64,000 nucleotides of DNA from Thermoplasmata archaeon (GCA_021806165.1 JAJZXY010000006.1:1-64000), one strand, 5' to 3'. Positions 17,015-25,584 are shown, counted from the stretch's first letter. The notes: generated by a model from the sequence alone, not told the origin. Made by a program: numbers and translations.

Positions 17015-17834
17015 GCTCCGCCGACTGGTGGTCGAGCCTCCTCAGCCCGGCCGCCTCCATCAGCCCCGCCACCCTTTCTATCCCATCCATGTTTTTCCTG
17101 TCCTCGTGAATGACATAGTGGGCTGTTCCAGGGCTCCTTTCGGCAATCATTGAGGCAACCTTCTCATCGATCGAAGGCAGCGAGTGGTTCGGTATGAAGT
17201 GGCCGAAGTTGATTTTCCTCTTCTGCGCAATCTCCTTGAATCTGGAGCAGTAGTGGCCGCCGCCTATGCCTATTGCGTTGACGCCCTCGGACTCGCTCAT
17301 TGAGAGGAGGACAGCTGCAAGCCTCCCACCAGCCTCTTCATCCCTCCAGGCATTTTCGTCGCTGCCTATCTCTGCAAACAGGGCTGGAGTCCGAAGGTGC
17401 GGTCCATGGTGCGTCGCCTCGTAGGTCACCTGGTATCCGTCGTGCTCCTTCGCCTGCATTGAAAGCAGCAGGCCTGTCATGAGCTCCGGGCATGACGGCA
17501 CCGCCTCGCATGGCATTCCGCCCAGCCTTGCCTCACCGTAGTTGCCAATGGGATGGAATGTGATGGCAGGCGTGTTTGTTGCAGACCTGTGCGTCGACAT
17601 GAAGACGAGCCTGTCGGGTCTGAGGCCGAAATCCCTCTCTATCTCATCATCAAGGCCCTCTCTGTGGATGTGTATGGAATCAATGCTGACTATCATTGCA
17701 TCCCGTGATGCAAAGAGCTCCTTTCCCCCCGCCGACGCCTCCTTCTCAAATCCGCCCAGCTTCTTCAGCTGGCCGCCGACGTTGCTGCTGGCGGGGTCTG
17801 GAGTGCAAAGTACGAAGACAGTGTTCAACCTCAA
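17007..17834 (-). CDS. dtdA: D-aminoacyl-tRNA deacylase, archaeal/plant DTD2 type
   Basis: Removes D-amino acids wrongly attached to tRNA. Family blocks are STHRSATNTPAITFHPIGN, YQVTYEATHHGPHL, AFIEIGS-like LFAEIGSDENAW, and GGGHYCSRFKE, which supplies the zinc-binding and catalytic histidines. Length (275 residues) fits. The start given is TTG 17834; TTG 17828 has better spacing (seven bases) from a GAGGG Shine-Dalgarno overlapping the end of the upstream ABC permease gene, so either is possible. The gene is at the 3' end of the ABC exporter operon, four bases after the permease stop, and may be transcribed with it. Confidence 0.92.
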   Translation of the reverse strand: MRLNTVFVLCTPDPASSNVGGQLKKLGGFEKEASAGGKELFASRDAMIVSIDSIHIHREGLDDEIERDFGLRPDRLVFMSTHRSATNTPAITFHPIGNYGEARLGGMPCEAVPSCPELMTGLLLSMQAKEHDGYQVTYEATHHGPHLRTPALFAEIGSDENAWRDEEAGGRLAAVLLSMSESEGVNAIGIGGGHYCSRFKEIAQKRKINFGHFIPNHSLPSIDEKVASMIAERSPGTAHYVIHEDRKNMDGIERVAGLMEAAGLRRLDHQSAELR

Positions 17835-17838
17835 ACCC

Positions 17839-18615
17839 TCATTTGAGGCCGATTCTCACTCTTCTGTATGAAAGTATTGAAAGCAGGAACATTGCAGCAG
17901 TGACCACAACCAGTATAATTTCATCGTCAAGCAGCGCCGGCGTGAAGCTGGATATGTAGCCTGCCCTGACAGTATTGGCAACATACGTCAGAGGGTTGAA
18001 ATCCACAACCAGCCGCAGCGCGAGAGGGGCTGTGGTGGATACTGGATAGAAGACAGTGCTTGCGAAGCTTGCGAAGAAGAGTATGATGACCTGGATGCTG
18101 TTGTACATCTGGTTGGACTTGGATATGGCGGCCAGCGCAAGGAGGAATGCTCCCCAGAACACGCTACCTATTATGAGATTGGCGATTATCAGAGCGAAGC
18201 CTGCAACTGTAAGGGCAAGCCCGCCTGTCAGCACAGCCGAAATGATGAGCATTATGATGGCGCCGAATATCGCCAGGGCCATGGTCGTCAGAACGATGCC
18301 GAGGAGGTACTCCGCTCTTGTGTAGGGGCCTGAGAGTATCTGCTCGAACATGCCGTACCGCCTGTCCGACCAGAGCATGCCTCCCGCCACGGCACCGGCC
18401 GTGAGCGTCTGGAAGGAGATGATGCCGGGGGATAGGAAGCTCATGTAATCGATGCTCGACCCGCCAACCGCAATTCCCCCGATCAGCGAACCGAACATGT
18501 ATCCCATGAAGACAAGGTAGAGCGTGGGCATCATGAGAAGGAAGACCATCGTGCCTGGGTCGGCATTTACAAGTATGTTCCTCATTGCAAGCCTGTAGGA
18601 ATTCAGCAGGTCCAC
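17839..18615 (-). CDS. ABC-2 type exporter permease
   Basis: Membrane half of an ABC-2 exporter with 258 residues and six hydrophobic segments. The DrrB-like pattern is clear: a long first cytoplasmic loop ending MLWSDRRYGMFEQILSGPYTRAEYLLG, and a late FNPLTYVANTVRAGYI block before the last helix. It pairs with the ATPase encoded four bases upstream. Substrate is unknown; relatives export drugs, lipids or polysaccharides. It sits in a six-gene operon with an ArsR-type regulator and a bactofilin-like protein. Confidence 0.88.
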   Translation of the reverse strand: MDLLNSYRLAMRNILVNADPGTMVFLLMMPTLYLVFMGYMFGSLIGGIAVGGSSIDYMSFLSPGIISFQTLTAGAVAGGMLWSDRRYGMFEQILSGPYTRAEYLLGIVLTTMALAIFGAIIMLIISAVLTGGLALTVAGFALIIANLIIGSVFWGAFLLALAAISKSNQMYNSIQVIILFFASFASTVFYPVSTTAPLALRLVVDFNPLTYVANTVRAGYISSFTPALLDDEIILVVVTAAMFLLSILSYRRVRIGLK

Positions 18616-18619
18616 CCGA

Positions 18620-19570
18620 TCACCCTCCCGCCCCGACGGCCTTCAGGAATACCTCCTCCAGCGTAACAGCGTGTATGTTGAGCCATTCGAGCTTAATGCC
18701 GCTCTTCACCGCAATATCCACCACGGCCCTCACAGTCTTCTCCGGCTCAGGACCTATCAGCTTGAACGGCTCCCCCTTTTCAGCTGGCCGCTCAACCCTA
18801 ACGCCGGGTATGGACTCCAGAAGCCTCGCTATTTCGTTCCCGTCACGGTCGAAAGATGCTTCGACAGTCTTGAAACCCGAATAGCTGCGCTTCAGGGCGC
18901 TGACGCTGTCATTTGCAAGTATCTTTCCCCTGTCTATGATGGCTATCCTCTGGCAGAGGTAGTCGGCCTCTTCCAGGTTGTGCGTTGTGAACAGCACGGT
19001 AAGCCCGTCCTTCGCCTTCTCCATGACCATGTCCAGAATCTTCCTCCTTGCAATGGTGTCGAGGCCGACCGTGGGCTCGTCGAGGAAGAGCAGCTCCATG
19101 TCGTGCATGAATTCCCTTGCCACCTGCACCCTCCTCTTCTGCCCGCCAGAAAGGTCCCACATTCTCTTCTTTCTTGAATCTTCAAGCTCAAAGAAAGAGA
19201 GCAGGTCTTCAATCCTCTTCTCCCTCTCCTTCTTCGGAGTGCCCCAGAGCACTCCATAGATGTCAAGCGACTTCTCGACCGTAGTGAAATCAAACGACTC
19301 CTCCTGCATCACGACACCAACCCTCCTCCTCAGAGATTTTCCCGCATGCATGAGGTCAGTGCCGAGCACCGTCGCACTGCCGGATGTGGGCCTGATGAGC
19401 GTTGTAAGCATCTTTATCGTGGTGGTCTTGCCTGCGCCGTTCTTACCCAGGAAGCCGAATATCTCACCCTTCCTGATGCCGAAACTGATGCCGTCCACAG
19501 CGTATCTGCCCCCTCCGTAGGTAAAGCGGAGATCCTTCACCTCAACCACGTTTTCCTGTTCCACCGGCAC
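18620..19570 (-). CDS. ABC-2 type exporter ATPase
   Basis: ATP-binding subunit of 316 residues in the DrrA/CcmA group. Walker A GKNGAGKTT is at 42-50, the signature LSGGQ at 140-144 and Walker B LLFLDEPTVGLD from 160. A C-terminal extension of about 90 residues (GVRVERPAEKGEPFKLIGPEP...LEEVFLKAVG) is typical of the DrrA family. The start is GTG 19570, four bases after the stop of the bactofilin-like gene. It drives the permease encoded immediately downstream. Confidence 0.92.
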   Translation of the reverse strand: MPVEQENVVEVKDLRFTYGGGRYAVDGISFGIRKGEIFGFLGKNGAGKTTTIKMLTTLIRPTSGSATVLGTDLMHAGKSLRRRVGVVMQEESFDFTTVEKSLDIYGVLWGTPKKEREKRIEDLLSFFELEDSRKKRMWDLSGGQKRRVQVAREFMHDMELLFLDEPTVGLDTIARRKILDMVMEKAKDGLTVLFTTHNLEEADYLCQRIAIIDRGKILANDSVSALKRSYSGFKTVEASFDRDGNEIARLLESIPGVRVERPAEKGEPFKLIGPEPEKTVRAVVDIAVKSGIKLEWLNIHAVTLEEVFLKAVGAGG

Positions 19571-19576
19571 ACCACT

Positions 19577-20323
19577 TCATGCTCTTCTTGTCGAGCTACC
19601 CACTTCCGCACCCTTCTCAGCAGTGCACGCTTCTGTATATGTCACCGACCGCACTCTGCAGTCCCTACCTATCTTCACCGTTCCTGCAGACAGGGTGCCG
19701 ACGATGCAGCGGTCAACAGTAACTTCGCCTTCCGCTTCTATCTTCTCTACCGTGAGCATCGATCTCCCTCTTCCTGCAAGCCTGTTGATTAACCTTCCGT
19801 TCTTGCCGTGCATGTTTATGACAGCGTTCCTGCAGCTCAGCGTACCCACCTTTCCCCCGCCCTCTATCTCGACCTCGGGTGCGGAAAGTGTATCTGCATT
19901 GATGGAGCCGAGGATCTCCACCCTCCTTCCAGAGGAGGCGGCGGCAGCACTCAGGCTGCCGGAGACAGAAAGAAGCGTCTCGGCGCGAACCGCGCTCCCC
20001 ACCCTGCATGAACCCGAGACATGGCAGTTCATGCTGCTTATTGAGCCGCCCGTTTCAAATGAGCCTGACACTTTGATCTCCGCTGATTTCACGTTGCCGC
20101 CTGCGTGGACAGAGCCTGAGCAGCCCAGCGTTCCGCTTCTTATCTCCCCGGTCACAGCTGCGCTTCCTGAGATTTTAACGGACCTTGCGTTCACACTTGC
20201 AGCCCTGGCGCTTCCTGAAAGGGAGATCTCCTCCGTTTCAAATTCTGTTTCAGGGGTGAACACCTCATCACCGGCTGATCCCTGGGCCTCATAATACCTG
20301 TCAAATCGCTCCGCACCCATCAT
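19577..20323 (-). CDS. Bactofilin-like (polymer-forming) beta-repeat protein
   Basis: A 248-residue protein built of short repeats of about 17-20 residues with the pattern x-x-x-I-x-G-S-h-x-h (ISLSGSARAA, VKISGSAAVTG, LGCSGSVHAGG, IKVSGSFETGG, LLSVSGSLSAAA, VEILGSINADT). This is the signature of a right-handed beta-helix as in bactofilins, which form non-polar filaments. An acidic N-terminal segment precedes the repeats. No signal peptide, so it is probably cytoplasmic. Its ATG overlaps the stop of the 42-residue gene upstream (ATGA). Bactofilin membership is inferred from repeat pattern only. A role as scaffold for the exporter is a guess. Confidence 0.65.
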   Translation of the reverse strand: MMGAERFDRYYEAQGSAGDEVFTPETEFETEEISLSGSARAASVNARSVKISGSAAVTGEIRSGTLGCSGSVHAGGNVKSAEIKVSGSFETGGSISSMNCHVSGSCRVGSAVRAETLLSVSGSLSAAAASSGRRVEILGSINADTLSAPEVEIEGGGKVGTLSCRNAVINMHGKNGRLINRLAGRGRSMLTVEKIEAEGEVTVDRCIVGTLSAGTVKIGRDCRVRSVTYTEACTAEKGAEVGSSTRRA

Positions 20324-20448
20324 TCACGCCCCCCTGCTTCCCTGAGCCTGCTGTTTATGTCTGTCAGGAGTTGCTTTATGCGCCCTATCCTCGCCCGCAT
20401 CTCCTCCGTCACAGCAGCATCTGAAAGTTCCTGGTATCTCGTCTTCAT
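20320..20448 (-). CDS. 42-residue hypothetical protein in the exporter operon
   Basis: A small open frame that starts at ATG 20448 directly after the TGA of the upstream membrane protein gene and ends in a TGA overlapping the ATG of the bactofilin-like gene. The product begins MKTRYQELSD and is highly charged, with a predicted amphipathic helix through its middle (MRARIGRIKQLLTDINSRL). Perfect fitting between both neighbours is the main evidence that it is translated. It may be a helical adaptor; nothing in it is recognised. Confidence 0.65.
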   Translation of the reverse strand: MKTRYQELSDAAVTEEMRARIGRIKQLLTDINSRLREAGGRE

Positions 20449-20781
20449 TCAATCACCTTCGGGCCCCTTCAGCGCATCCCTTATCTCCTCGAGGAGGGCA
20501 ACAACGTCGTCCATCTCCTCAAGCATCGCCCTCTGCGAAGCCCTGAGCGTCCTTGCAGTTTCGTAGGAGGAACCCCTTTCCTGCTCCGCCGTTGTCGTCA
20601 TTGCCAGGCCGACTACGCCCAGTCCCCCTGCAACGAGGAGGGCCGCAAGCACTATAATCGTGCCCATGATTGCGTCAAGACCGCTTCTCATCTCCAGCAG
20701 TGCCGCAGCGGGTACGAACACACCTATGGCAATCGAGGGCGCAAGCATCAGCATCCTGTTCTGCCGGTTACTCATTCGCAT
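20449..20781 (-). CDS. Small membrane protein with C-terminal helix
   Basis: A 110-residue protein with two hydrophobic segments (about 10-29 and 37-61) and a charged C-terminal part (TARTLRASQRAMLEEMDDVVALLEEIRDAL) that should form a cytoplasmic coiled coil. Not a recognised family. Start ATG 20781 follows GGAGG by three bases; ATG 20775 is nine bases away and equally possible. It overlaps the regulator gene upstream by 14 bases and touches the 42-residue gene downstream, so it is translated as part of the operon. Confidence 0.7.
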   Translation of the reverse strand: MRMSNRQNRMLMLAPSIAIGVFVPAAALLEMRSGLDAIMGTIIVLAALLVAGGLGVVGLAMTTTAEQERGSSYETARTLRASQRAMLEEMDDVVALLEEIRDALKGPEGD

Positions 20782-21079
20782 TTTCCTCCAGTTTGGTTAA
20801 CAGAGCGGGCGTCAAGACCAACTCGAAGGGGAGTACGTGGTAAGTCTTCCTCTCCCGCTCGTCCACCTCTCCTGCGGAAAGCAGGCCTGCCACGAGCCCC
20901 GCATTCTCAAGAGATTCGAGGTAGAGGTGCACTAGGGGGTATGAAAGCTTGAGCTCCTTCGCCAGCGCGTATATGTGCTTGGGTTCACGTTCGAGGGAAG
21001 CAATGATCCTCACCCTGACCGGGTTAGACATTACCTTCATCAGCCTCAGAAGCTCCTTCATGCTGCGTATCTCAGCCAC
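20768..21079 (-). CDS. ArsR-type winged-helix transcriptional regulator
   Basis: A 103-residue DNA-binding protein with the ArsR-like core: LRLMKVMSNPVRVRIIASLE, then the helix-turn-helix HIYALAKELKLSYPLVHLYLESLENAGLV and a wing leading to KTYHVLPFE. No cysteine metal site is present, so it does not look like a metal sensor. It is the first gene of the operon ending in the ABC exporter and probably controls it. Start is GTG 21079. Confidence 0.85.
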   Translation of the reverse strand: MAEIRSMKELLRLMKVMSNPVRVRIIASLEREPKHIYALAKELKLSYPLVHLYLESLENAGLVAGLLSAGEVDERERKTYHVLPFELVLTPALLTKLEENANE

Positions 21080-21140
21080 AGCTCACCATATATGTAAAAG
21101 AAACCTGATATATTAAACTTCTTCTATCTATGCAGAAGTA
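21080..21140 (-). promoter_or_regulatory. Promoter and candidate operator of the ArsR/ABC operon
   Basis: Minus-strand TTTAATATATC (about 21108-21118) is a good box A 30-35 bases before GTG 21079. Just upstream is the dyad CTTCT-GCATAGAT-AGAAG (about 21121-21138), and CATATATG is palindromic downstream of the box. Either could bind the ArsR-type regulator; no binding data exist. Confidence 0.45.
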
Positions 21141-21199
21141 GCTGTTCAGCCGACATCTCCCTTTAAGGCCCGCAGACGCATTATGGCGGGAGCGTCTTT

Positions 21200-21532
21200 A
21201 TGGTGCATCTCAAGAGCAGTGATGCCAGGGGTAGCCCCGCCGGTTCCGGCGGAAGGAAGCTGCATGTAGTGCTTTCAATGCATCTGAAGGATTACACCGG
21301 GGGAAGGAATGAAATCGACATACCAGCGGCCGAATCTGTTGGCGTACTCATCGGAGATCTGGACATCCTCTTTCCAGGCATATCCTCACGCATCCTCGAC
21401 GACCAGGGTGGCGTAAGGCGCCATGTGAACATTTTCGTCGACGGCGAGGAGATAAGGCGGGGTGCGGGCATCCGCACTTCCCTTTCGGACGCACTGGAGG
21501 TCGTGATACTCCCTTCTGTCGCGGGTGGTTGA
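21200..21532 (+). CDS. MoaD/ThiS-like ubiquitin-fold protein
   Basis: A 110-residue protein whose last 90 residues follow the beta-grasp fold of sulfur carriers and archaeal SAMPs, ending in the diglycine VAGG needed for activation by an E1-like enzyme. The core starts at KLHVVLSMHLKDYTGG and includes HVNIFVDGEEI, as in MoaD-like proteins. It could deliver sulfur (molybdopterin, thiolation) or modify proteins. The first 20 residues are unusual and the start (ATG 21200) is not certain. The stop lies four bases before the ATG of the beta-propeller gene, so the two are probably co-translated. Confidence 0.75.
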   Translation: MVHLKSSDARGSPAGSGGRKLHVVLSMHLKDYTGGRNEIDIPAAESVGVLIGDLDILFPGISSRILDDQGGVRRHVNIFVDGEEIRRGAGIRTSLSDALEVVILPSVAGG

Positions 21533-21536
21533 TAGG

Positions 21537-22646
21537 ATGGCAGGCAAAACAGGAAGAATGGCAAAGGATGAGATTCTGCTGATGGTCGGTACAAAGAAGG
21601 GTGCATTCCTCTTCCGATCCAGGGACGGAAGGCGAACGTGGAAGTCGCAGGGCCACTTTTTCAGGGGGAAGGAAATATACCACATGACATACGACAGGCG
21701 CTCCCGCTCTCTGTTTGCTTCTGTTGGCAGCGGCCAGTGGGGACCCCTCGTGTCAGTCAGCCGCGACATGGGAAAGACTTGGAAGGAAAGTGAAGCGCCA
21801 CCCAAGTTTCCCAAGGGTTCACGTCTCTCGGTGGAGAGGGTCTGGCATATCGAGCCTGGACCGGAGGAGCAGCCTGGCAGGATCTATCTTGGTGCGGAGC
21901 CGGCCTGTCTCTTCGTCAGCGACGATGACGGGAACAGCTGGAATGTAAATGAATCAATCATGCGTCACCCCACAAGGCCCAAGTGGCAGCCGGGCAACGG
22001 AGGACTCTGCCTGCATTCCATACTGCCGGATGCTCGCGATCATCGCCGTCTTCACATCGGCATCTCTGCGGTGGGTACCATGTTCACCAGCGATTCAGGG
22101 GGAAGCTGGAAATTCCAGAACAGGAATGTTCTTGCCGACTTCTTCCCCGATTCGGTAAAGTATCCTGAATTCGGGCAGTGCGTCCACAAGCTGGTGAGAA
22201 GTCCGGCAAGGGCAGACACGATATTCCAGCAGAATCACTGCGGCGTATTCAGAAGCCGTGACAATGGAAGCAGATGGGCGAATATAACCAGCAACCTCCC
22301 CTCCCGCTTCGGCTTCCCGATGGCTGCCGACTCAGGCGGGAAGCCAAGGATATATGTCGCTCCGCTTGAGGGTGATTTCTCCAGGATACCGCACGATGGA
22401 AGGTTCAGCGTCTGGGCCTCCGACGATGAGGGCGATGAGTGGTTCCCGCTGAACAGGGGCATTCCGAAGGTCTCCTACTACGATGTTCTGCGCGAAGGTA
22501 TGAAAGCAGATCGTGAGGACCCGGGCGGCGTCTATTTCGGCACAACCACAGGACAGCTATACCACAGCAGGAACAGGGGGGAGAGCTGGACATGCCTGAA
22601 TTCGGGCCTCCCTCCAGTACTTTCAGTCGAGGTCTCCGCATCCTGA
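21537..22646 (+). CDS. BNR/sialidase-like beta-propeller protein
   Basis: About 370 residues with repeated Asp-box (BNR) motifs of the S-x-D-x-G-x-T-W type: SRDGRRTWKS, SRDMGKTWKE, SDDDGNSWNV, TSDSGGSWKF, SRDNGSRWAN, ASDDEGDEWF, SRNRGESWTC. This builds a beta-propeller as in sialidase-like and VPS10/photosystem assembly proteins. Catalytic arginine triad of true sialidases was not identified, so enzyme activity is doubtful. No signal peptide, hence probably cytoplasmic. ATG 21537 is chosen; GTG 21525 and ATG 21558 are alternatives. The tight link with the MoaD-like gene suggests a joint role, not known. Confidence 0.78.
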   Translation: MAGKTGRMAKDEILLMVGTKKGAFLFRSRDGRRTWKSQGHFFRGKEIYHMTYDRRSRSLFASVGSGQWGPLVSVSRDMGKTWKESEAPPKFPKGSRLSVERVWHIEPGPEEQPGRIYLGAEPACLFVSDDDGNSWNVNESIMRHPTRPKWQPGNGGLCLHSILPDARDHRRLHIGISAVGTMFTSDSGGSWKFQNRNVLADFFPDSVKYPEFGQCVHKLVRSPARADTIFQQNHCGVFRSRDNGSRWANITSNLPSRFGFPMAADSGGKPRIYVAPLEGDFSRIPHDGRFSVWASDDEGDEWFPLNRGIPKVSYYDVLREGMKADREDPGGVYFGTTTGQLYHSRNRGESWTCLNSGLPPVLSVEVSAS

Positions 22647-22656
22647 GCGCCGGCGG

Positions 22657-23403
22657 TCAGACGATTTGGGAGAAGATCTGATCCACCCAGTCAAGGAATT
22701 CGGGACTCTTTCTCTCCCTCGGCCTGGGCAGGTCGATATGCATGTTGCTGACCATCCTCCCCGGTCTCTGGCTTATTATGACCACCCTGTCCGCCATGTA
22801 TACCGCCTCCTCCAGGTTATGCGTCACCATCAGCACGGCTGAAGGAGGAAACTCATCGTCCTTCCAGAGGGTCAGCACCTCGTCCCTCAGCCCCTGGGCT
22901 GTAAGCACGTCCAAAGCCGAGAAAGGCTCATCCATGCACAGCAGGTCGGGCTTTACAGCGAGGCTTCTAGCAATGCCAACGCGCTGTTTCATCCCGCCGG
23001 ACAGCTCCTTTGGATAGGCATCCTCGAACCCGTTCAGCCCGACAATGTCTATGTACTTCCTGGCCATGCCGCAGCTCTCCTCGCGCGGTATGTTCCTCGC
23101 CTCAAGCCCAATGCATACGTTCTCCATGACAGTCAGCCACGGGAAGAGGGCAAAGGACTGGAATACCATTGAAACCACCACCTTTCTCTCGGCGGCGCTC
23201 CCATTGAATTTCACGGTGCCGGCGGAGGGCTTCTCAAGTCCTGCAACCATCCTCAGCAGCGTGCTCTTCCCCGAACCGGAGGGGCCCACTATGCAGACAA
23301 ATTCGTTGTCATTGACGTCGAAACTGATGTCTTCAAGGATCGGGAACGTGTTGCCGTCCACAAGGAGCGACTTGGACAGCTCCCTTACCTCAAGGAACGC
23401 CAT
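22657..23403 (-). CDS. ABC importer ATPase, nitrate/sulfonate/taurine type
   Basis: ATP-binding subunit of 248 residues. Walker A GPSGSGKST is at 40-48, signature LSGGMKQRVGIARSLA, Walker B LLCMDEPFSALD, and the switch histidine in VLMVTHNLEEAVYMADRV. This set is typical of the TauB/SsuB/NrtD group. It pairs with the fused permease 30 bases upstream. Substrate-binding protein is not encoded nearby, so substrate is unknown: nitrate, sulfonates, taurine and thiamine precursors are the usual choices. Confidence 0.88.
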   Translation of the reverse strand: MAFLEVRELSKSLLVDGNTFPILEDISFDVNDNEFVCIVGPSGSGKSTLLRMVAGLEKPSAGTVKFNGSAAERKVVVSMVFQSFALFPWLTVMENVCIGLEARNIPREESCGMARKYIDIVGLNGFEDAYPKELSGGMKQRVGIARSLAVKPDLLCMDEPFSALDVLTAQGLRDEVLTLWKDDEFPPSAVLMVTHNLEEAVYMADRVVIISQRPGRMVSNMHIDLPRPRERKSPEFLDWVDQIFSQIV

Positions 23404-23433
23404 GGGGCAGCCTCCTGAACGGAGTGGAATGCA

Positions 23434-25146
23434 TCAACTCACCCCTTCAAGCTTGTACTTCCTTTCCGCAAGCGTCTGCAGCCTCCTCCAGAAGAGCCTG
23501 TTGATAGCCACGACAACCAACACCATCGTCACAAGCGAAAGTACAAGGAGTCCGATGTCTTCGGGCGTCGAGTACGATGCTTTGTCGATTAGGTAGCCTA
23601 TCCCGAGCACATAATAAGGCTTTCCGCCAGTCAGCGAAGGGACATACTCCGAAACAATGAGTGCGTTCCAGCCGCCGCCGAAGGCTGTTATGCTTCCGGT
23701 CATAAGCGAGGGGAAGATTGCCGGGAGGAGGACACGCCTGACGTAAAGCCACCTCCCCAGGCCGTAGTTCCTTGCTGCATCCTTCAGCTCCGACGGAATG
23801 GACTTGAGACCTGCAACTATGTTGAAGAAGACATACCAGACCATCCCAGTTACCAGAAGCAGGACAGACGGTATATCGAGACCGTGAGTCGCGCCAATCA
23901 GCGCAACAACAAGCAGCGGGAAGACAGCCGTCGCAGGTATCGAGGCGACAACTTCGGCCGCAGGCATCACAAGCCTGTTGAGCCTTCCCGTTCCCGTGGC
24001 GAGGATTGCAAGTGGAATTGCTATGGCGACAGAGATGAAATAAGCCGAGATCAGCCTCAGGAGCGAAAGGCCGAGTGCCAGGGGCAGTATGGCCGCATAC
24101 TCCCTTCCCGACTTCAGAAGGAGCCCGTATACAGAAAGCGACGCCTCAACAGCGCCAGCAATCAGCAGGGCAGCGAGAACAATGCCTGTGACTATCCCGG
24201 CCGCCTTCCAGTAGCGCGACCGCCTCCTGACAAACTCTGCAATTGCATGCCCAGCCCTGTTCACAGTAGTGGATACTGCACGGTAGCCGCCAGAAACCCT
24301 TCTGCGCGATCTCCTGAATGAAGGGATCCATGTGAAATAAGCCCTGAATGGGAACGCATACGTCCCTTTCTGTGAACGCCCCTCCTCAGCAGTGAATTCA
24401 TATCTGTATTTCTCGGCCCAGGTGGAAGTGGGCCGCCAGATAAAGACATCCATTGCAATGATGAGCGTGATGAGGAAGAAGAAGCCCTCGAGCAGCAGCG
24501 GCACATTGCCAAGGCTGGCAGCGAAGTAGAGGAGTGAACCAATGCCCGGGAGTATAGTGCCGCCGCCCTGGGCTGTTATTATGTATTCCGCAGGGATCAG
24601 GAAATACCACCCTCCTGCCCAAGAGAGCATGCTGTTGTAGACTAGCTTGGGAATCATGGATGGCAGGAGCAGGCTCCTGAACTTCTTCCAGCCGCTCAGG
24701 CCGTAAACACCTGATGCATCAAGCAGCTCTGCAGGCATTTCCCGCAGAGAATCGTAGACGCCGAACGTCATGTTCCACGCCATGCTTGTGAATATGAGGA
24801 ATATGGAGGCGAATTCCCAGCCGACAGACCTGACAGGTATGAGTTCAATGAAAAGCAGGATTGCAAATGGGAAGAAGCCGAGAATGGGCACGGACTGCAG
24901 TATGTCAAGAAGTGGCTGGAGAACCTTCTCGGTCATCCTGTTGGCGTACATCGCATACCCGTAAATGATTGCAAATGCGAGGGAAAGGAAGTATGCGGCC
25001 CCCATCCTGAGGGTGCTCCTGAACGCGTCATATGGGATGGCGTAAGCCGATACAATCCCGGTAGACCCGCTCATGTATCCTGATAGAGCTACCGCTGCAG
25101 TTGATAGAAATAGGAGTACTGCTGCAGTCACCCTCCTCATTTTCAC
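23434..25146 (-). CDS. ABC importer permease with two fused BPD domains
   Basis: A 570-residue membrane protein containing two copies of the binding-protein-dependent permease domain. Each copy has its cytoplasmic EAA-type loop: ELLDASGVYGLSGWKKFRSL in the first half and ELKDAARNYGLGRWLYVRRV in the second. A hydrophilic linker with many arginines joins the halves. The fusion supplies the whole membrane dimer in one chain. Most relatives are single-domain. GTG 25146 is the start given; ATG 25140 is an alternative. It is the first gene of the two-gene importer unit. Confidence 0.87.
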   Translation of the reverse strand: MKMRRVTAAVLLFLSTAAVALSGYMSGSTGIVSAYAIPYDAFRSTLRMGAAYFLSLAFAIIYGYAMYANRMTEKVLQPLLDILQSVPILGFFPFAILLFIELIPVRSVGWEFASIFLIFTSMAWNMTFGVYDSLREMPAELLDASGVYGLSGWKKFRSLLLPSMIPKLVYNSMLSWAGGWYFLIPAEYIITAQGGGTILPGIGSLLYFAASLGNVPLLLEGFFFLITLIIAMDVFIWRPTSTWAEKYRYEFTAEEGRSQKGTYAFPFRAYFTWIPSFRRSRRRVSGGYRAVSTTVNRAGHAIAEFVRRRSRYWKAAGIVTGIVLAALLIAGAVEASLSVYGLLLKSGREYAAILPLALGLSLLRLISAYFISVAIAIPLAILATGTGRLNRLVMPAAEVVASIPATAVFPLLVVALIGATHGLDIPSVLLLVTGMVWYVFFNIVAGLKSIPSELKDAARNYGLGRWLYVRRVLLPAIFPSLMTGSITAFGGGWNALIVSEYVPSLTGGKPYYVLGIGYLIDKASYSTPEDIGLLVLSLVTMVLVVVAINRLFWRRLQTLAERKYKLEGVS

Positions 25147-25584
25147 TCACCATGGTCCTTCCTCTCCTCAATTTTGCAGGTGTTATAAGTAATGTCACAG
25201 GAAAGCTACCTGAAAGGTCGCCCGCACATGTTCCTGTCCGCGCAGCGGATGTCAGCTTCCGGAGTATATGGGTTTTGCCTATGCGGACGGATTTAGTAAT
25301 GAAATTCCGTTAATAGACAGCCTTATGTGGAAATTATCCGCTCAACTCACTGACCTGTAGAAATCATGTTTCTGCAATGGGAATATACTTATACCAAAGC
25401 ATAATTGATCATTACCGGTGCCAAGAATCCGAGGCTGATGGCTCAACTTTCCTCCTAAGCAAACTGTTTTATCCCCACCACATCGGCTTTGGTCTTTGGC
25501 ACTTACCTGTTATGTTTAATTTTGTCATGTGCATGCCGGTCAGGGATGGAATGTTTATTGAAGGTCACCACGATTTCATTGAGG
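25147..25584. other. Long intergenic control region between the ABC importer and cca
   Basis: This 438-base stretch has no credible gene. On the minus strand TTACTTATAAC (about 25183-25193) is a likely promoter for the ABC importer. The imperfect dyad CGGATTT-AGTAATG-AAATTCCG (25288-25309) could be an operator. On the plus strand several T/A boxes occur (TGTTTTATC near 25470, TTTAATTTTG near 25515, TGTTTATTG near 25552); the last suits a leaderless or short-leader cca transcript. No riboswitch was recognised. Confidence 0.4.
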
